The position numbers and the translations under genes were made by a program. Source: Exiguobacterium sibiricum 7-3 (GTDB lineage Bacteria; Bacillota; Bacilli; Exiguobacteriales; Exiguobacteriaceae). Taken from it: 64,000 nucleotides of DNA. The notes beneath the pieces are model-generated. The model was given only the letters and a program-made list of their open reading frames with translations, ran no database searches and was not told the DNA's origin. Positions 8,851-15,813 of the stretch are shown piece after piece. The DNA lies in the NCBI RefSeq assembly GCF_000620865.1, contig NZ_KK211190.1:1129971-1193970 (forward strand), read 5' to 3'. Every line of letters begins with the position of its first letter. Within the stretch, counting starts at the first letter, position 1.

Positions 8851-9411
8851 ATGAAACGGCTACAAATGTTAATGGAAATTGCAATCTTTGCAAGTCTTGG
8901 TGTGGTATTCGATTTATTAATCCCATTTAAAATGCCGCAAGGTGGTTCAATTAGTTTGGCAATGTTGCCAATCTTCGTCATGGCCTTTCGTCATGGTGTC
9001 GTCGGTGGGGTCGTGACAGGCGCACTTGTCGGAACGATCCAACTGATGTTCGCTCCGCAAATTCTGACGGTCGTTCAGCCGTTACTCGATTATACGATTG
9101 CGTTTGGGGTCGTCGGATTGAGCGGATTATTCGCACGGCAAGTTAAAAAAGCAGCAGCAACCGGGAAAAATGGCCGTTTGATGGCAATTGTACTAGGTGC
9201 GACATTGCTTGGTGCGGGCTTACGTTATGTGTGTCACGTCATCAGTGGAATCGTGTTCTTCGCTGAGTATGCGGAAGGTCCAGTTGTCCCGTATTCGTTG
9301 ATCTATAACGCGACGTATATGGTTCCATCGTATCTGTTATGTGGTATTGTCGCAGGACTCCTGTTTACGACAGCACCACGACTTCTTCGTTATTCAGCAC
9401 GAGGTGTCTGA
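8851..9411 (+). CDS. thiT: Thiamine transporter ThiT (energy-coupling factor S component)
   Basis: ThiT (YuaJ) is the thiamine-binding membrane S component that works with a shared ECF energizing module. The 186-residue protein is hydrophobic with about six predicted membrane helices. It carries ThiT-like segments such as the N-terminal MLMEIAIFASLGVVFDLL and a C-terminal VPSYLLCG; I recognise the family from overall pattern and context. AGGAGG precedes the ATG. The TPP riboswitch immediately upstream strongly supports a thiamine role. The stop overlaps the thiN start (TGATG), so the two genes form one thiamine salvage unit. Confidence 0.93.
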   Translation: MKRLQMLMEIAIFASLGVVFDLLIPFKMPQGGSISLAMLPIFVMAFRHGVVGGVVTGALVGTIQLMFAPQILTVVQPLLDYTIAFGVVGLSGLFARQVKKAAATGKNGRLMAIVLGATLLGAGLRYVCHVISGIVFFAEYAEGPVVPYSLIYNATYMVPSYLLCGIVAGLLFTTAPRLLRYSARGV

Positions 9412-10019
9412 TGCGGGTCGTGATTGTAGCGGCCGGTCCGGCGGAAGACATCCCGTCCCTAAAGCCGTTTATGGATGAGAAGACGGTTGTCATCGCTGTC
9501 GACGGAGGTGTCACCGTGTTGGCACAACAAGGTTTCGCTTTTGACTTGGCCATCGGTGACTTTGATTCGCTCGGATACAAACCGGAAGGAGCCATCATCC
9601 ATCCGGCTGAAAAGGATGAGACCGATTTGGAACTGGCTTTACGGTACGTCAGTCAGCAGTATGAAGCAACGGAAGTGTTGGTATTCGGTGCGACCGGAGG
9701 ACGACTCGATATGACGCTTCAAAACGTCTATCTGTTAAAACAATTTCCGGCAGTCCGCTTGATGACGAAGCGGGAAGAGGTCCGTTTCTTACAACAGGGG
9801 CAGTACACTCTCCAGGCGGACCAGTATCACTATTTGTCCTTCATCCCGCTCGTTCCGACACGTTTGACACTCCAGGAGGTCAAATATCCGCTGGTGAACC
9901 ATGATGTGCCGGTCGGCGGATCCTTGACCGTCAGCAATGAATGGACAGATCAAGGGGCGGCGAACGTGACGGTGCATACCGGTGAAGTAATTGCTTTACG
10001 AAGTTTGTCAGACCGTTAA
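9411..10019 (+). CDS. thiN: Thiamine pyrophosphokinase
   Basis: Converts thiamine to thiamine pyrophosphate with ATP. The 202-residue protein shows AVDGGVTVL, the GDFDSLG motif with catalytic aspartates, EKDETDLELAL and GATGGRLDMTL, all typical of the family. The ATG at 9411 shares a base with the thiT stop. An upstream in-frame start inside thiT would add a tail with no homology. Since thiT imports thiamine and thiN activates it, the product TPP can close the loop at the riboswitch upstream. A strong terminator follows. Confidence 0.96.
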   Translation: MRVVIVAAGPAEDIPSLKPFMDEKTVVIAVDGGVTVLAQQGFAFDLAIGDFDSLGYKPEGAIIHPAEKDETDLELALRYVSQQYEATEVLVFGATGGRLDMTLQNVYLLKQFPAVRLMTKREEVRFLQQGQYTLQADQYHYLSFIPLVPTRLTLQEVKYPLVNHDVPVGGSLTVSNEWTDQGAANVTVHTGEVIALRSLSDR

Positions 10020-10066
10020 AAAACGTGATCGGCTTTAGGATATCCTAAAAGCCGATCACGTTTTTT
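10020..10066. terminator. Bidirectional terminator, thiN / permease
   Basis: A long stem of about 20 bases (AAACGTGATCGGCTTTAGGA pairing with TCCTAAAAGCCGATCACGTTT, one bulge) ends in a T run on the + strand and an A run on the left arm. It can therefore terminate both thiN and the convergent permease gene. Confidence 0.93.
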
Positions 10067-10080
10067 GGTAGTTTTGTTTT

Positions 10081-11484
10081 TTAAGATTCCAATGTCGAGC
10101 TGGCTGCCTGACGTTCAGTTTGAGCCGCAATATGTTTTCCTTTGACGAACAGATGGTAAGAGGCCCACGTCAAGAGGAAAAATGGAACACCGATGTACAA
10201 GGCAATCCGTTGATCTGCTTGGAAAGCCAGGCTGATCAGTACAAGCATGTTTAAAGAGAACGAGATGATCGGTAAGACCGGGAAGAACGGGGTCTTGAAT
10301 TTCAATTCACTGACAGCATGTCCATCTTTGATGAATTGACGACGGAAGGCGATCTGTGAAGCGGAAATCGAAATCCAACCGACTTGCGCACCGAGTCCGG
10401 CGAGTGACAACAGCCAGATGAAGACGGTATCTTCCGCGAAAAAGGCAGTCAATAGTGATAACATCGCAAACAGCATCGTAAAGCACAAAGCGCGCATCGG
10501 TACTCCGCGTGAGTTGACGATGGCAAGTTTTTTCGAAATCATGCCTTCTTGTGACATCGACCATAACATCCGAGTAGCGGCGTACAAACCTGAGTTTCCG
10601 ACCGACAGTAAGGCTGTCAACACGACGATGTTCATTAAATCAGCTGCATAAGGAATTCCGATGGCATCGAAGACCATGATGAATGGACTGCTGATGCCGC
10701 CGGCTGTTTCATAAGGAATCAATGCTCCGACAATCGTAATCGAAAGGACGAAGAAGATGAACGTCCGCCAGACGGTATTACGAATTGCTTTTGGAATCGA
10801 TTTTTCTGGATCGTTCGATTCTCCGGCAGCAACGCCGATCAATTCGGTCCCTTGAAACGCAAAGTTGACGGCAATCATCGTTGTCAACACCCCGAGGGCA
10901 CCGTTCGGGAATAATCCATTTGAAGTAAAATTGGCAAACAAACTTTCCGGACGTGCTGCCGTCATATCAATCCAGCCAAACCAAGCCGCTCCCCCGAGCA
11001 CGATGAAAAATAGAATGGCAAGGACTTTCAGACTCGAGAACCAGAACTCAGCCTCCCCGAAGGCTTTTGCGGATACCGCATTGAGACCGAATAAAATGAC
11101 GGTGAAAATGGCACACCAGATGACGATTGGTGTATCCGGAAACCACCGGTCCATCAGACTGCCGGCTGCCGTGATTTCGAGCGCTACCGTGACAGCCCAA
11201 CCCAGCCAGTAAATCCAACCGACGGCAAATCCGATACCCGGTCCAATAAACCGTGTCGTATATGTCTGAAACGATCCGGAAACCGGCATATGGACAGCCA
11301 TTTCTCCTAAACATAACATGGTCAGATACATGATGGTCCCACCCACGATGTAACTGAGAACCGCCCCGAGCGGTCCCGCTTGCGAAATCGTTAATCCAGA
11401 ACCGAGGAACAGTCCCGTACCGATAATCCCTCCGAGTGAAATCATGAAGAGATGTCGGCTTGTCATTTCTCTTTTTAACTGCAT
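10081..11484 (-). CDS. AAT-family amino-acid permease (MmuP-like)
   Basis: A 467-residue membrane protein of the APC superfamily with about 12 predicted helices, importing an amino acid or related compound by cation symport. The N-terminal REMTSRHLFMISLGGIIGTGLF and the later NFAFQGTELIGVAAGE and ALLSVGNSGLYAATRMLWSM blocks are very like the S-methylmethionine permease MmuP of E. coli as I remember it. Lysine or GABA permeases of the same family are alternatives, and the substrate cannot be fixed from sequence. It is not part of the conserved Bacillus gene order here and reads against the neighbours, so it is probably an insertion. It has its own promoter with an embedded cre site. Confidence 0.88.
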   Translation of the reverse strand: MQLKREMTSRHLFMISLGGIIGTGLFLGSGLTISQAGPLGAVLSYIVGGTIMYLTMLCLGEMAVHMPVSGSFQTYTTRFIGPGIGFAVGWIYWLGWAVTVALEITAAGSLMDRWFPDTPIVIWCAIFTVILFGLNAVSAKAFGEAEFWFSSLKVLAILFFIVLGGAAWFGWIDMTAARPESLFANFTSNGLFPNGALGVLTTMIAVNFAFQGTELIGVAAGESNDPEKSIPKAIRNTVWRTFIFFVLSITIVGALIPYETAGGISSPFIMVFDAIGIPYAADLMNIVVLTALLSVGNSGLYAATRMLWSMSQEGMISKKLAIVNSRGVPMRALCFTMLFAMLSLLTAFFAEDTVFIWLLSLAGLGAQVGWISISASQIAFRRQFIKDGHAVSELKFKTPFFPVLPIISFSLNMLVLISLAFQADQRIALYIGVPFFLLTWASYHLFVKGKHIAAQTERQAASSTLES

Positions 11485-11522
11485 GTTGACCCTTCCCCCT
11501 TGAAAAAAATAACTGCTTGTTT

Positions 11523-11551
11523 ATTGTAAGCGTTTTCAATTGTTCAGACAA
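11523..11551 (-). promoter_or_regulatory. Permease promoter (sigma-A type)
   Basis: On the - strand TTGTCT (11546-11551) and TACAAT (11523-11528) are separated by exactly 17 bases. Start of the permease gene is about 39 bases downstream of the -10. The cre site lies within the spacer and -10. Confidence 0.75.
11524..11539. promoter_or_regulatory. Catabolite-responsive element (cre) for CcpA
   Basis: TTGTAAGCGTTTTCAA fits the Bacilli cre consensus (WTGNAANCGNWNNCAW) at every defined position. It overlaps the -10 and spacer of the permease promoter, a position where CcpA binding represses. Expected result: lower permease expression when preferred sugars are present. Confidence 0.85.
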
Positions 11552-11580
11552 TTAGTTTATAGGAAAAATAAAAAAAGAAC

Positions 11581-11616
11581 AAAAAAAGAACCGGAAGGGA
11601 AGATTCCCATCCGGTT
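11581..11616 (-). terminator. rpmB terminator
   Basis: On the - strand AACCGG-ATGGGA pairs with TCCCTT-CCGGTT around a short loop, followed by a run of T. It lies just past the rpmB stop. Confidence 0.88.
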
Positions 11617-11624
11617 ACTGCGCC

Positions 11625-11813
11625 TTATACGCGTTCGACTTTACCTGATTTGAGCGCTCGAGCTGAAACCCAAACCTTTTTAGGTTTACCGTCAACGAGG
11701 ATACGTACTTTTTGTACGTTGATTCCCCAAGTGCGTTTCGTTTTGTTCAATGCGTGTGAACGGTTGTTTCCCGACTTCGGCGATTTCCCAGTAACGTAGC
11801 ATTTACGTGCCAT
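11625..11813 (-). CDS. rpmB: 50S ribosomal protein L28
   Basis: A 62-residue ribosomal protein of the large subunit. [20 protein letters not shown] at the start and [18 protein letters not shown] at the end match the short Firmicutes L28 type. The ribosome site AGGAGGCGG lies just upstream on the - strand. It is monocistronic and divergent from the Asp23-family gene, exactly as rpmB and yloU are in Bacillus. spoVM, which sits beside rpmB in spore formers, is absent. Confidence 0.98.
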   Translation of the reverse strand: MARKCYVTGKSPKSGNNRSHALNKTKRTWGINVQKVRILVDGKPKKVWVSARALKSGKVERV

Positions 11814-11866
11814 GTGTTCCGCCTCCTTTTATGTTGTTTTGCGTTCGTCCTAATAGACACTTTGCT

Positions 11867-11895
11867 ATCTTAGCATGCTGTTAAGACGGTTGCAA
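11867..11895 (-). promoter_or_regulatory. rpmB promoter
   Basis: On the - strand TTGCAA (11890-11895) and TAAGAT (11867-11872) are 17 bases apart, with an adjacent TGC giving an extended -10. The distance to the rpmB start is about 53 bases. Confidence 0.75.
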
Positions 11896-11925
11896 CATAA
11901 AAAAAGTAGCTGACAAGAAAAAAAC

Positions 11926-11955
11926 TTGACAGACAACCTCAAAATTTAAAATAAT
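11926..11955 (+). promoter_or_regulatory. Candidate promoter for the Asp23-family gene and fakA
   Basis: A consensus TTGACA (11926-11931) is followed 18 bases later by AATAAT (11950-11955), or 15 bases later by TAAAAT. It is the best -35 in the 283-base gap between rpmB and the + strand gene. The remaining gap holds an AT-rich leader with further TATAGT-like hexamers lacking partners. Confidence 0.55.
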
Positions 11956-12096
11956 GAATGAGGATGATGGTAAAAGTTCATTTGACCGCTACTATTTTTC
12001 ACATATTCATTGTATAGTCAGTACGGCGACTTTTCAATAGTAGGTCCTTATAGTAGAATTATGAGAAGAACACAATTAACAAAGGGGGCTACTCAA

Positions 12097-12459
12097 GTGG
12101 CGATCGAGATGAAAACGACTTATGGAAAAATTGACGTAGACAACGATGTCGTTGCGCAACTTGCAGGCGGAGCAGCGATGGAATGTTTTGGTGTCGTTGG
12201 TATGGCATCCCAGTCGCAAATCAAAGACGGACTGGCTGAACTGCTGAAACGCGAAAACTTTGCACGTGGTGTCATCGTGCGGCAGGTATCGGAACAAGTT
12301 CACATCGATATGCATATCATTGTTAGTTACGGAACAAAAATCTCAGAAGTCGCAAACAACGTCCAGAGCCGTGTGAAGTATTCACTCAGCCAGGCACTTG
12401 GTTTAGAAGTGACATCTGTAAATATTTTTGTCCAAGGAGTCCGCTTGACGAATGTCTAA
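12097..12459 (+). CDS. Asp23/Gls24-family envelope stress protein (YloU-like)
   Basis: A 120-residue protein of the Asp23 (DUF322) family, which in staphylococci includes a membrane-associated stress protein. Seen: YGKIDVDNDVVAQLAGGAAMECFGVVGM near the start and the VSYGTKISEVANNVQ and VNIFVQGVRL segments at the end. A GTG start at 12097 was chosen because AAAGGGGG lies 10 bases before it. The frame stays open to 12010, but that adds residues without family similarity. The next gene is fakA, as in Bacillus (yloU-yloV). The direct role in this organism is not known. Confidence 0.9.
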   Translation: MAIEMKTTYGKIDVDNDVVAQLAGGAAMECFGVVGMASQSQIKDGLAELLKRENFARGVIVRQVSEQVHIDMHIIVSYGTKISEVANNVQSRVKYSLSQALGLEVTSVNIFVQGVRLTNV

Positions 12460-12484
12460 GGCGGGAATAGAGGAGGAAACTTTA

Positions 12485-14158
12485 GTGAGCGTAGATCGTT
12501 TAACAGGAGCGCAACTGGTCAAAATGATCCAGAATGGCGCAGCGAATCTCTATCAAAATGCGGATTTTGTCGATTCGCTGAACGTTTTCCCGGTCCCAGA
12601 CGGTGACACGGGAACAAACATGAACTTGACAATGACGTCGGGTTCGAAAGAAGCAACAAAAACAACGACAGATTCAGTCTCAGAAGTCGCCACGGTTTTT
12701 GCACGTGGTCTTTTAATGGGCGCACGCGGGAACTCAGGCGTTATCTTAAGCCAACTGTTCCGTGGTTTCTCGAAATCAATCGAAGGAAAAGATGCGATTG
12801 ATACAAAGGAATTCGCAGATGCCTTGCAAAAAGGGGTCGACACAGCGTATAAAGCAGTCATGAAACCTGTCGAGGGAACGATTTTGACAGTGGCACGCGA
12901 GACAGCTGTCGCAGCGATTGCCCAGTCAGAAACAACGACCGATTTACTTGAGTTGATGCGCGGTATCGTTGAAGCGTCAAAAGTATCACTCGAAGGCACA
13001 CCAGACTTGTTACCTGTACTTAAAGAAGTCGGCGTCGTTGATTCCGGTGGTCAAGGACTTGTTTGTATCTATGAAGGATTCCTTGCGACACTCGAAGGAA
13101 AAGAACTTGAAAAGCCGCATGCACCGGTCATGGAAGCACTCGTCGAAGCAGAGCATCACAAATCGGCTCAAAGCTTCATGTCGACGGAAGAAATTCATTA
13201 CGGCTACTGCACGGAAATCATGGTTCGTTTCCAGGACGATAAGCTGGCGAAAACACCATTCAGCGAAGAAACATTCCGGAACGAGCTCGCGGAATTCGGA
13301 GATTCATTACTCGTCGTTGCAGACGAAGAGTTATTGAAGGTCCATGTTCACGTCGAAACACCGGGTGAAGTCATCACGAAAGGTCAACGTTTTGGTGAAC
13401 TCGTTGCCGTCAAGATTGAAAACATGCGTCAACAGCACTCGACGATCCTCGAAGAAGAGGGTATCAATCAAGTGGCAGCTCCAGTCGCGACGAAAGCGAA
13501 AGCACAGTCAGCACTTGTGACGGTAGCGATGGGCGAAGGAATCAGCGAACTCTTTAAATCACTGGGTGTCAGTGTCGTCATCGAAGGCGGACAAACGATG
13601 AACCCGTCAACGGAAGACATCGTCAAAGCAATTGAAGATGCACACGCGGAACATGTCTATGTCTACCCGAACAACTCGAACATCATCATGGCGGCAGAAC
13701 AAGCGGCATCAGTTGCCTCTTGTGGTGTGACGGTCGTCAAGTCGAAGACGGTACCTCAAGGACTTGCCGCGACAATCGTCTACAATCCGGAAGCGACAGT
13801 CGTCGAAAATGAACGTCATATGATGGATGCGATCGCAGCGGTTAAATCCGGTCAAGTCACATATGCAGTCCGCGATACGAGCATCGATGGTGTCGAAATT
13901 AAAAAAGATGATCATATGGCGATTGCTGAAAAGCAAATCATCGCAACGGATCGTTCGAGTCTAGGTGCTGTCAAGAAGCTTGTTGACACACTTGTTACGG
14001 ACGAAGACGAAATCATCACAGTCCTATTCGGTGAAGGTGTGGCACAAGAAGAGGTCGACGAACTTGTTGCTTACATCGAATCCATTAATCCGGAAGCGGA
14101 AGTAGAAGTACATGACGGAAAACAACCGCTTTACTCGTATATCTTGAGCGTCGAATAA
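12485..14158 (+). CDS. fakA: Fatty acid kinase catalytic subunit (YloV-like)
   Basis: FakA phosphorylates fatty acids held by a FakB (DegV-like) partner, feeding exogenous fatty acids into phospholipid synthesis through the PlsX/PlsY route. The 557-residue protein has an N-terminal Dak2-type ATP-binding domain (NVFPVPDGDTGTNM, then GARGNSGVILSQLFRGF), a central region and a C-terminal DegV-like lobe. The GTG at 12485 follows GAGGAGG; an ATG at 12452 in the same frame would overlap the upstream gene and lacks a site. plsX lies only 4 kb downstream under FapR, a fitting functional neighbourhood. Confidence 0.93.
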   Translation: MSVDRLTGAQLVKMIQNGAANLYQNADFVDSLNVFPVPDGDTGTNMNLTMTSGSKEATKTTTDSVSEVATVFARGLLMGARGNSGVILSQLFRGFSKSIEGKDAIDTKEFADALQKGVDTAYKAVMKPVEGTILTVARETAVAAIAQSETTTDLLELMRGIVEASKVSLEGTPDLLPVLKEVGVVDSGGQGLVCIYEGFLATLEGKELEKPHAPVMEALVEAEHHKSAQSFMSTEEIHYGYCTEIMVRFQDDKLAKTPFSEETFRNELAEFGDSLLVVADEELLKVHVHVETPGEVITKGQRFGELVAVKIENMRQQHSTILEEEGINQVAAPVATKAKAQSALVTVAMGEGISELFKSLGVSVVIEGGQTMNPSTEDIVKAIEDAHAEHVYVYPNNSNIIMAAEQAASVASCGVTVVKSKTVPQGLAATIVYNPEATVVENERHMMDAIAAVKSGQVTYAVRDTSIDGVEIKKDDHMAIAEKQIIATDRSSLGAVKKLVDTLVTDEDEIITVLFGEGVAQEEVDELVAYIESINPEAEVEVHDGKQPLYSYILSVE

Positions 14159-14186
14159 TATAAAACGTGAACGTACCTTTTCACAT

Positions 14187-14223
14187 ATCCCACCATCTGC
14201 GATAATAGAGGTGGGATTTTTGT
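14187..14223 (+). terminator. Terminator after fakA
   Basis: An 8-base stem (ATCCCACC at 14187-14194 with GGTGGGAT at 14210-14217) is followed by a run of T. It separates fakA from the serine dehydratase genes. Confidence 0.8.
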
Positions 14224-14249
14224 TTAGTTGGAAGAGAGGGGAAAAGAAG

Positions 14250-14912
14250 ATGAAGTACCGGAGTGTATTTGATATCATCGGTCCGATCATGGTCGGACCA
14301 TCCAGTTCGCATACGGCGGGGGCAGCGCGAATTGGATTAATGGCAGGGAAACTGTTTGGCGAACAGCCGACGGATATTACGATTACGTTTTATGGGTCAT
14401 TTGCGGACACGTACCGGGGACACGGAACGGATGTCGCCATTATCGGCGGTGTCTTGGGGTATGATACGTTTGACGACCGGATTCCGGAATCCATCAAGAT
14501 TGCGGAACAAAAAGGAATCCGGATTCATTTTGAAACGAGTGAGGCATTGACGGACCATCCGAATACGGCACGTGTTCATTTGACGGATGGACAGGCGGAG
14601 TTTGAACTCGTGGGTATTTCAATTGGCGGGGGAACGATTGAGATTACCGAGTTGAACGGTGTCCAGTTAAAGTTGTCAGGCGGTGGACCGGCCTTGATCG
14701 TCCTGCATCATGACCGCTTCGGAGCGATCGCAGCCGTCACAAGTATTTTGGCCGATTATGAAATCAACATTGGCCATATGGAAGTATCGCGTCATGAAAA
14801 AGGCAAGCAGGCATTGATGGCCATTGAAATCGATGACCGGATGCCAACTGCCGTTCTCGAAGAAATCAACCGGTTACCACAAGTCGAGCGTTCTGTCATG
14901 ATGGGAGAGTGA
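14250..14912 (+). CDS. sdaAB: L-serine dehydratase, beta subunit
   Basis: Small subunit (220 residues) of the iron-sulfur L-serine dehydratase that turns serine into pyruvate and ammonia. The N-terminal SVFDIIGPIMVGPSSSHTAGA block is diagnostic. An ACT regulatory domain occupies about residues 147-220 (ALIVLHHDRFGAIAAVTSIL). The ATG at 14250 follows GAGGGGAAAAG; an upstream in-frame start at 14211 would run through the terminator. It is four bases from sdaAA. Confidence 0.96.
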   Translation: MKYRSVFDIIGPIMVGPSSSHTAGAARIGLMAGKLFGEQPTDITITFYGSFADTYRGHGTDVAIIGGVLGYDTFDDRIPESIKIAEQKGIRIHFETSEALTDHPNTARVHLTDGQAEFELVGISIGGGTIEITELNGVQLKLSGGGPALIVLHHDRFGAIAAVTSILADYEINIGHMEVSRHEKGKQALMAIEIDDRMPTAVLEEINRLPQVERSVMMGE

Positions 14913-14916
14913 AGAG

Positions 14917-15813
14917 ATGTTTAAATCCGTAAAAGAACTCGTCGCACTGGCGACTGAAAAAAATGTACCGATTTCAGAAATCATGATTGAACAGGAAATG
15001 ACTGTTCGGCACCTCGAACGGGATGAAGTCCTCGGGATGATGGAACGGAATCTGGAAGTAATGGAAGCAGCGGTTGAACGTTCGCTGACAGGAGACGGCG
15101 TCGAGTCCGTTACCGGTCTGACCGGCGGCGACGCTGTCTTGCTGCAACGATACCGCGCGAGCGGTCAAGGGTTATCCGGTGATCTGTTGTTAGATGCCGT
15201 CAGTAAAGCGATTGGAACAAATGAAGTTAATGCTGCAATGGGAAAAATCTGTGCGACACCGACAGCCGGTAGTGCGGGCGTCGTCCCGGGAACGTTATTC
15301 GCAGTTCGGGAACGCTTGAATCCGAGTCGCGAACAGATGCTGCGTTTCTTGTTTACATCCGGTGCATTCGGCTTCGTCGTTGCGAACAATGCGTCCATTT
15401 CCGGAGCAGCGGGCGGATGTCAGGCGGAAGTCGGTTCGGCAACGGCAATGGCGGCGGCGGCAATCGTAGAAATGGCTGGTGGAACACCCGATCAATCGGC
15501 CCACGCATTTGCGATCGCCCTTAAGAATATGCTCGGACTCGTCTGCGATCCGGTTGCGGGACTCGTTGAAGTACCGTGCGTGAAACGAAATGCCATGGGC
15601 GGAGCGAATGCGCTTGTTGCAGCCGATATGGCGTTAGCGGGAATCACGTCACGGATTCCGTGTGACGAAGTCATTGGCGCGATGTATGAAATCGGTCAAA
15701 TGATGCCATCCGCTTTACGGGAAACCGCAAAAGGCGGACTTGCCAACACACCGACCGGGCGTTGGCTCGAATCAAAAATCTTTGGGGAACTCTCGAATGA
15801 ATCCATCAAATAA
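14917..15813 (+). CDS. sdaAA: L-serine dehydratase, alpha subunit
   Basis: Catalytic subunit (298 residues) that holds the oxygen-sensitive 4Fe-4S cluster. The conserved cysteines sit in ICATPTAGSAG, GAAGGCQAEVGSATAM and GLVCDPVAGLVEVPC, as expected for the family. It needs SdaAB, whose gene is directly upstream. Its 3' end overlaps the recG start by 17 bases, so recG is probably read from the same transcript. Confidence 0.96.
   Translation: MFKSVKELVALATEKNVPISEIMIEQEMTVRHLERDEVLGMMERNLEVMEAAVERSLTGDGVESVTGLTGGDAVLLQRYRASGQGLSGDLLLDAVSKAIGTNEVNAAMGKICATPTAGSAGVVPGTLFAVRERLNPSREQMLRFLFTSGAFGFVVANNASISGAAGGCQAEVGSATAMAAAAIVEMAGGTPDQSAHAFAIALKNMLGLVCDPVAGLVEVPCVKRNAMGGANALVAADMALAGITSRIPCDEVIGAMYEIGQMMPSALRETAKGGLANTPTGRWLESKIFGELSNESIK

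Noticed and set aside
11977-12020. Second promoter TTGACC ... TATAGT before the Asp23-family gene
   Set aside because: Spacing of 25 bases is not compatible with a sigma-A promoter.
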